A DNA stretch of 64,000 nucleotides from positions 62,001 through 126,000 of the forward strand of contig JAZUBQ010000004.1 in the NCBI GenBank assembly GCA_045638525.1, given 5' to 3'. Positions 25,351-34,400 of the stretch are shown here, one piece after another. This DNA comes from SIG452 sp045638525. GTDB lineage: Bacteria; Bacillota; Clostridia; UMGS1840. The notes under the pieces were generated by a model. That model was given only the letters and a program-made list of their open reading frames with translations, searched no databases and was not told the DNA's origin. The translations under genes and the position numbers were made by a program. Every line of letters starts with the position of its first letter. Position 1 is the first letter of the stretch.

Positions 25351-26846
25351 GCTTTTTTTCTCCACAATTCAAACAAGTTTTTAAATGTCTTTCTAAAAAT
25401 CAAACCATTAACTGCAACATATAAGGGCACAATCCAAAGAGAATGTAAAATTCCTTTTCCGACCAGCTTCAAAAAGGAAAGACCGCTGAAACTATCCACA
25501 AAAAAGATTCCCATAACCAAGGCAAAAACAGCACCATTTACCAACCAGAGTTTATAGGTTTGAAATACGCTGCGATCCAGCACTTTTTTGTTGGAATAAT
25601 AAATCATCATTGTGCCTCTGTATAACAACGCAACAATGGTACCTAAAATTGCACCGCAAATGCCCCATTGTAAGATGGCAACCACAGAAACAACCAGGTT
25701 AATCACCATTTCCCAAATAGCATGGGAGCGGGTTTCCAAAAACTTGCCCGAATATTCCAACACGTGATTGGAAGGCAGTTTTCCGTTGGCAAGAAGATTC
25801 ATTAAAACAAACAAGAATACCAACAAAGCGTTTGTATACTCAGCATCGTTGATGCCCTGGGTGTAAATCTGAATGAGCGGCAGCAAAAACACCGCCATCA
25901 AGGTATATATTACAAAGGTTGCCATGATGTAACAAGTTTCATACACTGTATATACCTTCATGAACTTCTCTTTATCGGTATGAAACATCTGCCCCAAAGC
26001 AAAGCTGAAACCGGAAATGAGGCTTGTGATAAAGGTCTGCACCTGAGAAAAGAAGATGTTATAAATGGTGTAAACACTAACTATCCTAAAATCACATAAA
26101 AACGAGAGCAGCAATACATCGGTATTGTTAAACACCATACTCGAAACCTGATGCACCAACACAGATTTTCTTTGAGAAACTGCGGTATAATCCGGCTCTG
26201 CTTTTACATCGAGCCAAGGATATCTTCGTTTTGCGTGAAAATAGATGTAAGCAAGTTGCAAAAGTGACAAAATGCAATATACAAACTGAATCAGAATCAG
26301 GCTGTTACTTAACAATAACACCAGAATTTTTCCGATATTTGCCACCAGTTGCAAGATAGTTTCAGCATTGTTGATGACATATTTTCTGCCATCAACTTCC
26401 AGAAGGATGCGATACTTAGCTTGTACAAAATAACTGAATAAAGCAGGCAATGCCGTCAGAATCACAATGCCAAACACCACACCGGGTGCTATACTGTCCG
26501 GCACAATCCATTCATACGCAACGGCAATCAACAAAACAATCGCCGCATACAGGATGCCTACTTTTACATAATAGTTGTGTGTTGCCGAAATAATTGAGCT
26601 GATTTTGCTCCGATTCTTTTCGGCAACCGGTTTATAAAGTGCCTGAGTTGTGGTAAGTCCAATCCCCGATTCCAGCAAAAACAGATACACAAAAATCTGC
26701 TTGATGGTGGATAAAACCCCATTTACCTCAGAGCCAAAATTTTCAAGATACAGTCTGGGGAGCAAAAAACTCAGAACAATCAGAACCACCTGATATAAAA
26801 TCCCGGACAACAAGTTATATTTAATTCTGTTATCTTTCTGGGCCAT
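25347..26846 (-). CDS. Wzx-type polysaccharide flippase
   Basis: A 499-residue protein with 12-14 hydrophobic helices, of the MOP/PST transporter superfamily. The N-terminal ILYQVVLIVLSFLLPRLYLE and FGSEVNGVLSTIKQIFVYLF are typical of Wzx/RfbX-like proteins that flip lipid-linked repeat units. The ATG at 26846 has GGGGGTG 6 bases upstream; an in-frame TTG at 26861 is less likely. It is coupled to the GT32 gene by an ATGA overlap. Confidence 0.9.
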   Translation of the reverse strand: MAQKDNRIKYNLLSGILYQVVLIVLSFLLPRLYLENFGSEVNGVLSTIKQIFVYLFLLESGIGLTTTQALYKPVAEKNRSKISSIISATHNYYVKVGILYAAIVLLIAVAYEWIVPDSIAPGVVFGIVILTALPALFSYFVQAKYRILLEVDGRKYVINNAETILQLVANIGKILVLLLSNSLILIQFVYCILSLLQLAYIYFHAKRRYPWLDVKAEPDYTAVSQRKSVLVHQVSSMVFNNTDVLLLSFLCDFRIVSVYTIYNIFFSQVQTFITSLISGFSFALGQMFHTDKEKFMKVYTVYETCYIMATFVIYTLMAVFLLPLIQIYTQGINDAEYTNALLVFLFVLMNLLANGKLPSNHVLEYSGKFLETRSHAIWEMVINLVVSVVAILQWGICGAILGTIVALLYRGTMMIYYSNKKVLDRSVFQTYKLWLVNGAVFALVMGIFFVDSFSGLSFLKLVGKGILHSLWIVPLYVAVNGLIFRKTFKNLFELWRKKA

Positions 26847-26867
26847 CCCAAGCACCCCCAATGTTAT

Positions 26868-27410
26868 CTATACCACATTACAAATGTAATCTTTTGTTGC
26901 GTTTTCTTTCTGTATAATTTTTGCAGGATTTCCCACCACAATGCTGTGAGGAGGAACATCAAAATTCACAAAGGTGAGCGGTGCAATCAACACATCTTCA
27001 CCAATGGTGATGTTTCCAACCACAACCGCATTCGTGCCAATCCAGCAATGCCCCATAAATTTGGGACAGCCTTTTCTGTCACCGCGATTTTCCTGACCGA
27101 TGGTTACTCCTGTGGAAATATTCATGTTTTTCCCAAGACAGGCATCCGGATTGATAATGATTCTGCCACTATGGCCAATGTAAAATCCTTCCCCGATTTG
27201 GGTTCTTGCAGGAATTTGAATCTGGGTTTTATAAGACATTCGCTTTAACTTCAAAGTATAATATAATTTCAGCGGTTTTATTTTACAGCTTTCTGCTTTT
27301 CGAAACAGAGCAATATATTTTAGTTCCGGAGGTCTTACCAACCGATGGAATAAACTTTCCCCCGCATCTCCGTAATATCGGTATAAATCTTTTGAAAATT
27401 TATGATTCAT
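26868..27410 (-). CDS. Hexapeptide-repeat acetyltransferase
   Basis: A 180-residue protein with a helical N-terminus and a left-handed beta-helix (about residues 65-165): TQIGEGFYIGHSGRIIINPD, LGKNMNISTGVTIGQENRG and VVVGNITIGEDVLIAPLTFV, ending SIVVGNPAKII. It belongs to the serine-acetyltransferase-like group that acetylates sugars. An ATG at 27410 with GGAAG upstream is preferred to a TTG two codons earlier. It lies 13 bases after the gtrA-like gene, near the start of the polysaccharide operon. Confidence 0.88.
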   Translation of the reverse strand: MNHKFSKDLYRYYGDAGESLFHRLVRPPELKYIALFRKAESCKIKPLKLYYTLKLKRMSYKTQIQIPARTQIGEGFYIGHSGRIIINPDACLGKNMNISTGVTIGQENRGDRKGCPKFMGHCWIGTNAVVVGNITIGEDVLIAPLTFVNFDVPPHSIVVGNPAKIIQKENATKDYICNVV

Positions 27411-27422
27411 ATGCAATCTTCC

Positions 27423-27812
27423 TTATGAAACGTTCTTCTCCAACAACAGTTTCCTTGTCACAAAATTATAGATGGGAACAACCAACAATGCAAACACCTT
27501 AACCCAAAGATAGTAAGCCGTCAACACATGAGTTCCATACCACATCACCAGTTGGTTTATCAACAATCCTCCGATACTTAACCCAACAAACACAAGAAAT
27601 TCTTTGATTTTATTACTGGTGTTACTTTCAAACACAAACAACATACTCAAAATGTAATTTGCCGTTACCGATGCAAAAAAAGAAATGGCGGAAGCTAACA
27701 AAACATCCATATGAAGCGATTCTTTCAATAACATCAGAACTCCAAAATCAACAATGGTTGCAATCACGCCAACCACACCAAATCTGAATAGCTGTATTAC
27801 AATTTTTTTCAT
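27423..27812 (-). CDS. GtrA family membrane protein (lipid-linked sugar flippase)
   Basis: A 129-residue protein with four membrane helices and the GtrA marks FGVVGVIATIVDFGVLMLL at the N-terminus and NYILSMLFVF in the middle. GtrA proteins translocate polyprenyl-phosphate-linked sugars made by GtrB for use by an outer GtrII-type transferase. It starts 10 bases after the EAL phosphodiesterase stop, which places the polysaccharide operon on the riboswitch-controlled transcript. Confidence 0.92.
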   Translation of the reverse strand: MKKIVIQLFRFGVVGVIATIVDFGVLMLLKESLHMDVLLASAISFFASVTANYILSMLFVFESNTSNKIKEFLVFVGLSIGGLLINQLVMWYGTHVLTAYYLWVKVFALLVVPIYNFVTRKLLLEKNVS

Positions 27813-27822
27813 ATTCTTCCAC

Positions 27823-28659
27823 TTACTGTTGATTCATATATTTTCTTGCAAATTCTTCTGCCTGTTGCTCGGAAAGGGCTTTCGAATAGTACCATCCCTG
27901 AATGTAGTCACAATCACTCTCGGTAACCAAAGTGTTTTGCATCTCTGTTTCCACACCCTCGCATACAACTTTCAGATTCAGTTTCTGAATGAGTGCAATA
28001 ATTCCCAAGAACAGTTTTTTCCCCAGTTCTTTCTCGGTCATAAGAAGAACATCTCTGTCAATTTTTACCACATCAATGGGATATTCGCATAAATTAACCA
28101 ACGAAGTATATCCTCTGCCGATGTCATCCAATGCAATGGGGAATCCCAGTTTTTTGGTTTCAATGATGTTGTGTCTTGCAACTTCCAGATTTTTTTCCAT
28201 CGAATCCTCGGTAATTTCAATCAACAGTTTGCTTCTGTCAAAATCATATTTTTCAGCGATTGCTTTGATTTTTGAAACAAAAGCTTTTTCAGAAATGGTA
28301 ATTCTGGTAATATTGCAGGAAATGGTTAAATCACTGAACTCAGAATTTTTCCATTCGGCAAGTTTTTTACAAACCTTATCAAACATATAGTAATCGAAGG
28401 TCACAATCAACCCGGACTTTTCCATTAACCCAATGTAGGAACCCGGGAACACAACCTCTCCACTGGAATTGATCCATCTGGAGAGCGCCTCTGCCGAAGC
28501 AATTTTTTTGGTTTTATTATCTACAATAAATTGCAGATACATCATAAATTCTTCATTTTGGAAGCCTTCTTGCATTTTATTCAAAAGGCTTCTCTCCTTA
28601 GAACGCTGTTTATTGTTAGATATCGCATCGGAAATAACTTTTAAAATCTTATTACTCAT
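27823..28659 (-). CDS. EAL-domain c-di-GMP phosphodiesterase, first gene of the polysaccharide operon
   Basis: A 278-residue cytoplasmic protein with a short helical leader and one EAL domain (about 30-270). All catalytic positions can be seen: Glu in SAEALSRW, Asn in SCNITRITI, Glu in IEITED, ALDDIGRGYTS, Lys in VVKIDR, Glu in CEGVET, Gln in YIQGWYY. It should linearise c-di-GMP. The ATG at 28659 has GGAG 8 bases upstream; the open frame to 28830 runs back through a riboswitch and terminator, so those codons are not real. The gene sits behind a c-di-GMP-I riboswitch and 10 bases before the gtrA-like gene. Confidence 0.93.
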   Translation of the reverse strand: MSNKILKVISDAISNNKQRSKERSLLNKMQEGFQNEEFMMYLQFIVDNKTKKIASAEALSRWINSSGEVVFPGSYIGLMEKSGLIVTFDYYMFDKVCKKLAEWKNSEFSDLTISCNITRITISEKAFVSKIKAIAEKYDFDRSKLLIEITEDSMEKNLEVARHNIIETKKLGFPIALDDIGRGYTSLVNLCEYPIDVVKIDRDVLLMTEKELGKKLFLGIIALIQKLNLKVVCEGVETEMQNTLVTESDCDYIQGWYYSKALSEQQAEEFARKYMNQQ

Positions 28660-28706
28660 TTCACTTACTCCATCTTCTTTTTTAATAACTGATTCTATCA
28701 TATGCA

Positions 28707-28800
28707 ACACTATGCCGATTCGGCACTGAAAATAAAAAAACTGCAACAATAAAAGTCTCTTGAAAGACTTTTCATCATTGCAGCTGGACTGGCATAGTGT
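28707..28800 (-). repeat. 10-bp inverted repeat spanning the riboswitch terminator
   Basis: ACACTATGCC at 28707-28716 and GGCATAGTGT at 28791-28800 are perfect inverted copies. On the minus-strand RNA the second lies inside the aptamer and the first lies past the terminator, so read-through RNA could refold. Confidence 0.6.
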
Positions 28801-28852
28801 GAAAACCTTAGCCTCTTGGCTTTGCGTCACCGACTTTCGCCGATTTTGCTAA
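28741..28852 (-). promoter_or_regulatory. c-di-GMP-I (GEMM-I) riboswitch with terminator
   Basis: The minus-strand RNA reads AGCAAAATCGGCGAAAGTCG, then GTGACGCAAAGCC, AAGA, GGCTAAGG and, after a spacer, CTATGCCAG. This is the GEMM-I core: GCAAA, GAAA tetraloop hairpin, GACGCAAAGCC, then CTAAG. The aptamer (28781-28852) is followed at once by a strong hairpin (28741-28783, arms CTGCAA.. and ..TTGCAG) and seven Ts. The terminator's 5' arm shares CTGC with the 3' side of the aptamer, so ligand binding may favour read-through (an ON switch). That direction is an inference. Confidence 0.88.
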
Positions 28853-28869
28853 CTATTATAACGACCATT

Positions 28870-28898
28870 ATTATAGCACAATGATTTGTCTTTGTCAA
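28870..28898 (-). promoter_or_regulatory. Strong sigma-A promoter of the riboswitch and polysaccharide operon
   Basis: Minus strand: TTGACA (28893-28898), 17-base spacer, TATAAT (28870-28875), both perfect consensus. It begins right after the stop codon of the GGDEF gene, and transcription would start just before the c-di-GMP-I aptamer. Confidence 0.9.
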
Positions 28899-28899
28899 G

Positions 28900-31206
28900 T
28901 TAAATTACTTTTTTTGCAAACACCCAAAGAGCATCGCAAGTCTCTTGGTCGGATTCACCGAGTTTATAAACACTCAGTGTTACGGTTTCGCCACTTAGCT
29001 TCTTATAAGAAATCTGGGGAACATTTCCTCTTAAAATCTGCTGTTTGATGGCATCATAATTCATAAAGCTCAGCATCGCTCGATGATCATCGGGAGACAC
29101 CATTTGGGAAACGTAGTTTGAAAACAGCTCAGAAAAATGTTCTTCGTTTTCGTTATAATTCAAATATGCGGGCATCAGAATACGTTTTGCTTTATCGGTA
29201 TCCATAGAAACACGGTAAATCCCATTGTAGTTTTCTTTTAAAATGGAAATCATCGTATCAATTTCGTCAATTCCGGTCATCAGCTGAACATATTCGGTTT
29301 CTTTTGTCAGCATATCGGTTTGCTGTTCTTTATTCTGATAATACTTTGCCTTTTCCTCATACATTCTCAGTTCGGCTTCTCTTACCATTTCTTCTGTATT
29401 GGTATTTTTTGTTCTGTATGACATTCCTACGGCAACATGATAATTTTTTTGTTTTAGTTGCTGATGCAAACTGTCAATCTTCTGTTTTAATACCTCCATC
29501 TGTACCGACTGACAGAACACCAAAAATTCGTCTCCACCCATTCGATAAATCTTGTGTCCATAAAATACTTCCTTTAAGGTATTGGAAATATACACAAGCA
29601 TTTCATCACCGGTGGCATGTCCGTATTGATTATTGATACGGTGCAATTCGTTAACATCCACATAAATACACGAAAAATCTCCCGGCTGTTGTTCATCAAA
29701 TCCTTTCACATCGTTGTTATAAGCCACACGATTCTTAGCTCCCGTCAAAGAATCTGTGGTTGCACTCAAAAGAGTTTTTTGCAAGTGATTTCTGTTATAG
29801 AGTGCCATAGAGAAACAAGCTGATGTTTTTTGAGCAAGCATTCTGGTCCGATTTCCATACTTGGAATTAATGGTTGCTAAAACAGCAATATGATTGGACT
29901 GATTGATAGTGGCAGATAAGGATACTTCAAATATTTTGTGTTCATTTAAGAATTTGTAAAAATCCGGATTGGTCTGTTCCATATGCCGATTGGGTTTGAT
30001 ACATAAAATGTTCACGGCTTGTCCGTTCATAGAATAAAACTTCACAGCATAGCGGAACAATTCAGTCTGAAAATATTTGCGGTCTTCTTCCAAAAGCATA
30101 ATTTCTTTAAATTCCGGGGCAATGTAATGATAAAATTCCCCATCGGTATCAAAGAAGATGGCCGAACGGGATTTTGCAAATTTACAAACCTCTGTCAACG
30201 CATTCTGGATGTTGTTTTTCTCCCCTGCTGTTTCAAGCAATTCTTTTCTCACAATGGAAGCACGTTCTGATACCGCTCTTAACTTTCTTTCGGAAGTCAT
30301 CAAAAGCAGAATGTAAGAGGTAATGATCAGCATCATAACGAAAAATACCAGCATAAAAACATTTGCCCTAATGTGCGTACCTACAAACACCTGACTATCA
30401 TAACGACCGAATGCAATCATCCAGTCAAATTCCTCAATGGTGGAATAATGCAAATGCATATTTTCGTTTTTGTAGGCAGAAAGAAAGGAAACAAAACCTT
30501 TATCGGTGGTTACCAACTGTTCATAGGAAGAATCATCGTTATACTGACGGTCTTTTAAAAAGGAAATGTTACCCAGAGTATCCTGAATGGTGTCAATTAA
30601 AATTTCTCCCGTTTCTTTTTCATAAACAAATAACTGCCCATTCAACTCCTCAACAATACTATTATAACGTTCCCCCAGTTTTTCCGGCTTGATAGCACCG
30701 TATAAAATACCAACAATATTACCGTCTACTTCTATAGGAACCGCACTTCGGATTAACTCATAGTCTGTATTTGTGATATCTTTCACCCGACCGCTGATGT
30801 AAACTCCTTTTTCTTTCTCTTCCGTAAAAGAAAGAATCCCATCCATACTGACCGTCCCGGATTTGGTGGAAAAGGTGTTGTCCTGATTTAAAATCCCGAT
30901 ATTTTCAATCATCCCAATGGGGTTAAAGGATTCAAACATCAAATCATAACCTTCTCCATCACGATAGAGTTTTGCCGCAAAACTTGCCATGGTAGCCAGA
31001 TTTTCTCTGTCTGAAGTTAATTGCAGAACAATATCGTCTTTAATCTGCTTGGTCTGAACGTGCAGATTTTCATATTCTTCCGTCTGTGTTTTGTTGTACA
31101 AATAACCAACCATCATAAGAAATACCACACACAATAAAATTGTGGTCACGATTGTATATAAAACATAATGTTGATTAAATTTTTTCTTTCCATATGTAAT
31201 TGCCAT
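28900..31206 (-). CDS. Membrane sensor diguanylate cyclase
   Basis: A 768-residue protein: membrane helix at about 16-37, an extracytoplasmic sensor of the double-Cache type (about 40-285), a second helix (about 288-308), a GAF-like stretch (about 320-465), a GGDEF domain (about 480-640) and an extra C-terminal domain (about 655-768) of unknown type. The active site is intact: RMGGDEFLVF near residue 555, with DSLTGAKNR and VDVNELHRINNQYGHATGDE. No RxxD product-inhibition site precedes it, so feedback inhibition through that site is not expected. It stands directly upstream of the c-di-GMP-I riboswitch and EAL gene. Confidence 0.93.
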   Translation of the reverse strand: MAITYGKKKFNQHYVLYTIVTTILLCVVFLMMVGYLYNKTQTEEYENLHVQTKQIKDDIVLQLTSDRENLATMASFAAKLYRDGEGYDLMFESFNPIGMIENIGILNQDNTFSTKSGTVSMDGILSFTEEKEKGVYISGRVKDITNTDYELIRSAVPIEVDGNIVGILYGAIKPEKLGERYNSIVEELNGQLFVYEKETGEILIDTIQDTLGNISFLKDRQYNDDSSYEQLVTTDKGFVSFLSAYKNENMHLHYSTIEEFDWMIAFGRYDSQVFVGTHIRANVFMLVFFVMMLIITSYILLLMTSERKLRAVSERASIVRKELLETAGEKNNIQNALTEVCKFAKSRSAIFFDTDGEFYHYIAPEFKEIMLLEEDRKYFQTELFRYAVKFYSMNGQAVNILCIKPNRHMEQTNPDFYKFLNEHKIFEVSLSATINQSNHIAVLATINSKYGNRTRMLAQKTSACFSMALYNRNHLQKTLLSATTDSLTGAKNRVAYNNDVKGFDEQQPGDFSCIYVDVNELHRINNQYGHATGDEMLVYISNTLKEVFYGHKIYRMGGDEFLVFCQSVQMEVLKQKIDSLHQQLKQKNYHVAVGMSYRTKNTNTEEMVREAELRMYEEKAKYYQNKEQQTDMLTKETEYVQLMTGIDEIDTMISILKENYNGIYRVSMDTDKAKRILMPAYLNYNENEEHFSELFSNYVSQMVSPDDHRAMLSFMNYDAIKQQILRGNVPQISYKKLSGETVTLSVYKLGESDQETCDALWVFAKKVI

Positions 31207-31262
31207 ATCTCAAACCTCTTTATGGATGTCATATTTTGTGAAGATACACATATCCATTTGAA

Positions 31263-31291
31263 ATTATATCACTTATTGTCATATTTTTCAA
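31263..31291 (-). promoter_or_regulatory. Sigma-A promoter of the diguanylate cyclase gene
   Basis: Minus strand: TTGAAA (31286-31291), 17-base spacer, TATAAT (31263-31268), about 57 bases before the start codon. Confidence 0.8.
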
Positions 31292-31358
31292 TAGTTTTTG
31301 ATATTTTTCTATGAAAGTTCCTCCTTATTTACAAAATATATCTTTTTCAAAATACAAT

Positions 31359-31405
31359 AAAACCTCACAAATCGAATGTTGTCACCCGATTTGCGAGGTT
31401 TTTAC
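31359..31405 (-). terminator. Terminator after mfd
   Basis: On the minus strand AACCTCGCAAATCGG pairs with CGATTTGTGAGGTT, followed by TTATTG. It begins about 20 bases after the mfd stop codon. Confidence 0.8.
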
Positions 31406-31425
31406 TTAATGTTTCAAATAATCTT

Positions 31426-34400
31426 TTACTCTTGCTCTTCTTTGGCATCTAATTGTTGCAAAATGTTTTCCATAATTTTGACCAGTTCACGGGATTTTCG
31501 CAAAGTAATGGTGCGAATGGAGAAATACGGTTTTACGCCTGCGCCAAAGAGTGCCTTTCCTTTGTATTCACTTCCTAAATTCAACACCGCAGAAATCAAT
31601 TCCTGCGAAATTTCTTTCATCCGGAATGTGACGACTCCTGCTGCTTCTGCTACCTCGTAAATTCCAATGCGTTCACACATAGCACGAAGGTAGGAGATTT
31701 CAATCAAGTTCATCGTCTCTGAAGGAATATCCGAAAAACGGTCGGTTAATTCATCAATCATATCTTCCACGTCTTCACGGGTTTTCATCAGAGAGATTTT
31801 TTTATAAATTTCCAATTTGCTTGCGTGGTCGGAAATATAGCTATCGTCCAAAAATGCCGACACTTTTAAATCCACCTGACAAGTAACTTCTTCCTGAACG
31901 GTTTCCCCTTTTTGTTCTCGAACCGCTTCATCTAAAAGTTTCAGATACATATCATAGCCGACTGCATCCATATGACCGTGTTGCTCTGCACCTAAAATAT
32001 TTCCTGCACCTCTGATTTCCAAGTCACGAAGGGCAATTTTAAAGCCGGAGCCGAACTCGGTAAACTCTTTGATGGCTTTCAATCGTTTTTCAGAAACCTC
32101 GGTGATGGATTTATCACGCTTATAAGTCAGATAGCAATATGCCAAACGATTGGAACGACCTACCCTGCCTCGCAGCTGATAAAGCTGTGCCAATCCCAGA
32201 TGGTCGGCATTTTCAATAATCATCGTATTAACATTGGGAATATCCAGTCCCGTTTCAATAATGGTGGTACAGACAAGAATATCAATTTCGCCAAGAGACA
32301 TCCGGTAAAAAATTTCTTCCATTTTCTCACGGCTTAATTTTCCGTGAGCAACTTCCACCACAGATTCCGGGAATCGTTCTCTTAATTTTGCCGCCACATT
32401 ATGAATGGTTTCCACACGGTTATACAGATAAAATACCTGCCCGTTTCGGTGCAATTCTTTCTCGATTGCTTCATAAATAATTGCATCGTGATACTCTAAC
32501 ACAAAAGTTCTGACCGGATGACGGTCGCAAGGCGGTTCTTTTAACGTGGAAACGTCTCGAATTCCAACCATTGCCATATTTAAAGTTCTGGGAATCGGAG
32601 TAGCAGACAAAGTCAAAATATCCACTCCGTTTTTCATTTCTTTGATTTTTTCTTTATGGGCAACACCAAACCGTTGCTCCTCGTCCACAATCAGAAGTCC
32701 CAAATCTTTAAACTGCACATCATTGGACAATAAACGGTGGGTACCGATGGCAATATCACACATACCGCTTTTTAGCTCTTTAATCACCGCATCAATCTGT
32801 TTTTTTGTACGAAATCTCGACAACATCCCAACTTTTACGGGAAAATCCTGCATCCGTTTCACAAACGTATTGTAATGTTGCTGAGCAAGTACTGTGGTAG
32901 GTGCCAGATATGCCACTTGTTTCCCGTCGCAAACCGCTTTAAACGCAGCACGAAGTGCCACCTCGGTTTTGCCGTAACCCACATCACCACAAAGCAATCG
33001 GTCCATGGGACGGTTACTTTGCATATCTTTTTTCACATCATAGATGGACGTCAGCTGGTCATCGGTTTCCTCATAAGGGAAGGTTCTTTCAAACTGAATT
33101 TGCATATCGGTATCTTCCGAAAAAGCATATCCCTCTGCGGTTTCTCGCTTCTGATACAAATCCATCAATTTTAACGCCAAGTCCTGACAGCTTTTCTTAA
33201 CCCGTTGTTTTACTTTATCAAAATCAGTACCGCCAAGCTTATTCAAACGAACCGCTTTGGAATCGTTCCCCACATATTTATAAAGTGTATTCAGCTGATT
33301 CACGGGAATATACAAATAATCACTGCCGTGATAACGGATTTTGATAAAATCCTTAGCTTCCCCTTCTACGCTTAAACGGGTAATTCCCAAATATTCCCCG
33401 ATACCGTGTACGGGATGCACCACAAAATCTCCGACTGTCAAGTCTGAAAAATTGGTGATGGCATTTTCGTTTTTCACCGCTTTACGAGCTCGTTTTTTAT
33501 GGTCTGCTGTGTAAATATCAGAAAAATACACAAACTTCAGTTCCGGATACGAAAACCCTTCTGTAAAGCCCGGAACAGGAAGAATCTGCACCTCTCCGGG
33601 CACAAAGGTATATGCATCGCTAACCGGAGCATTCAGTTCATAATTGGAAAGTGTGTAAGAGAGTTTTTCTGCTTTGGAACGTGTTTTTCCAGGAATTAAA
33701 ACAGAATAGCCTTCATCTAAATATTCCTTTAATTCTTCCACAAAAATACCAATACTTCCACTTGCAGACAACACCGATTTGGAGGGAAGATTGATTTCAC
33801 GGTTTGGCTTTTTCATTCCATAGTTATTTTTAATGAATGAAAAATGACAAACACTGTGAGAATAAAAGGTTTCCATCTGTTCCGAAGGCTCCTGAAAACA
33901 GCTCAAATTTGCCTTATGAATCAAACTTTTTTCACATAATTCCAACAAATATTCATAATGTTCCCGATAGAGGGCATCGTGTGCTTCAAAAATACCGTTG
34001 GGATCATCCAACAGAAAGATAAAATCTTCATCGGTATAGGACATTAATGGTGCAAGATAGTCTTTTAAAAAAGGAAAATAACGGTCGTAGGAAGTCAGTT
34101 TTCCACTATTTTGCAACCGTTCAATATCACGGCTAAGAATTCCTGAAAGTTCCCCTTCGGCGGTTTTTAGTTCTTGTTTTAAAACCTCAATTAAATCCGC
34201 AGGATTTGGCACCAAAAAATCATCGGCAGAAGTGATAGTCGCTTCATGAATTACTTCATAAGATAAGCGGGTAATCGGGTCAAAGGTACGAATGGAATCC
34301 ACCTCATCCCCAAAAAACTCAATACGATACGGTATGTTTTCGGTATAAGGAAACACATCCACAATTCCGCCACGAACCGAATACTGCCCGTGACTTTCCA

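Noticed and set aside
28660..28830. N-terminal extension of the EAL gene
   Set aside because: It would translate through the riboswitch aptamer and terminator and has no ribosome site; the ATG at 28659 does.
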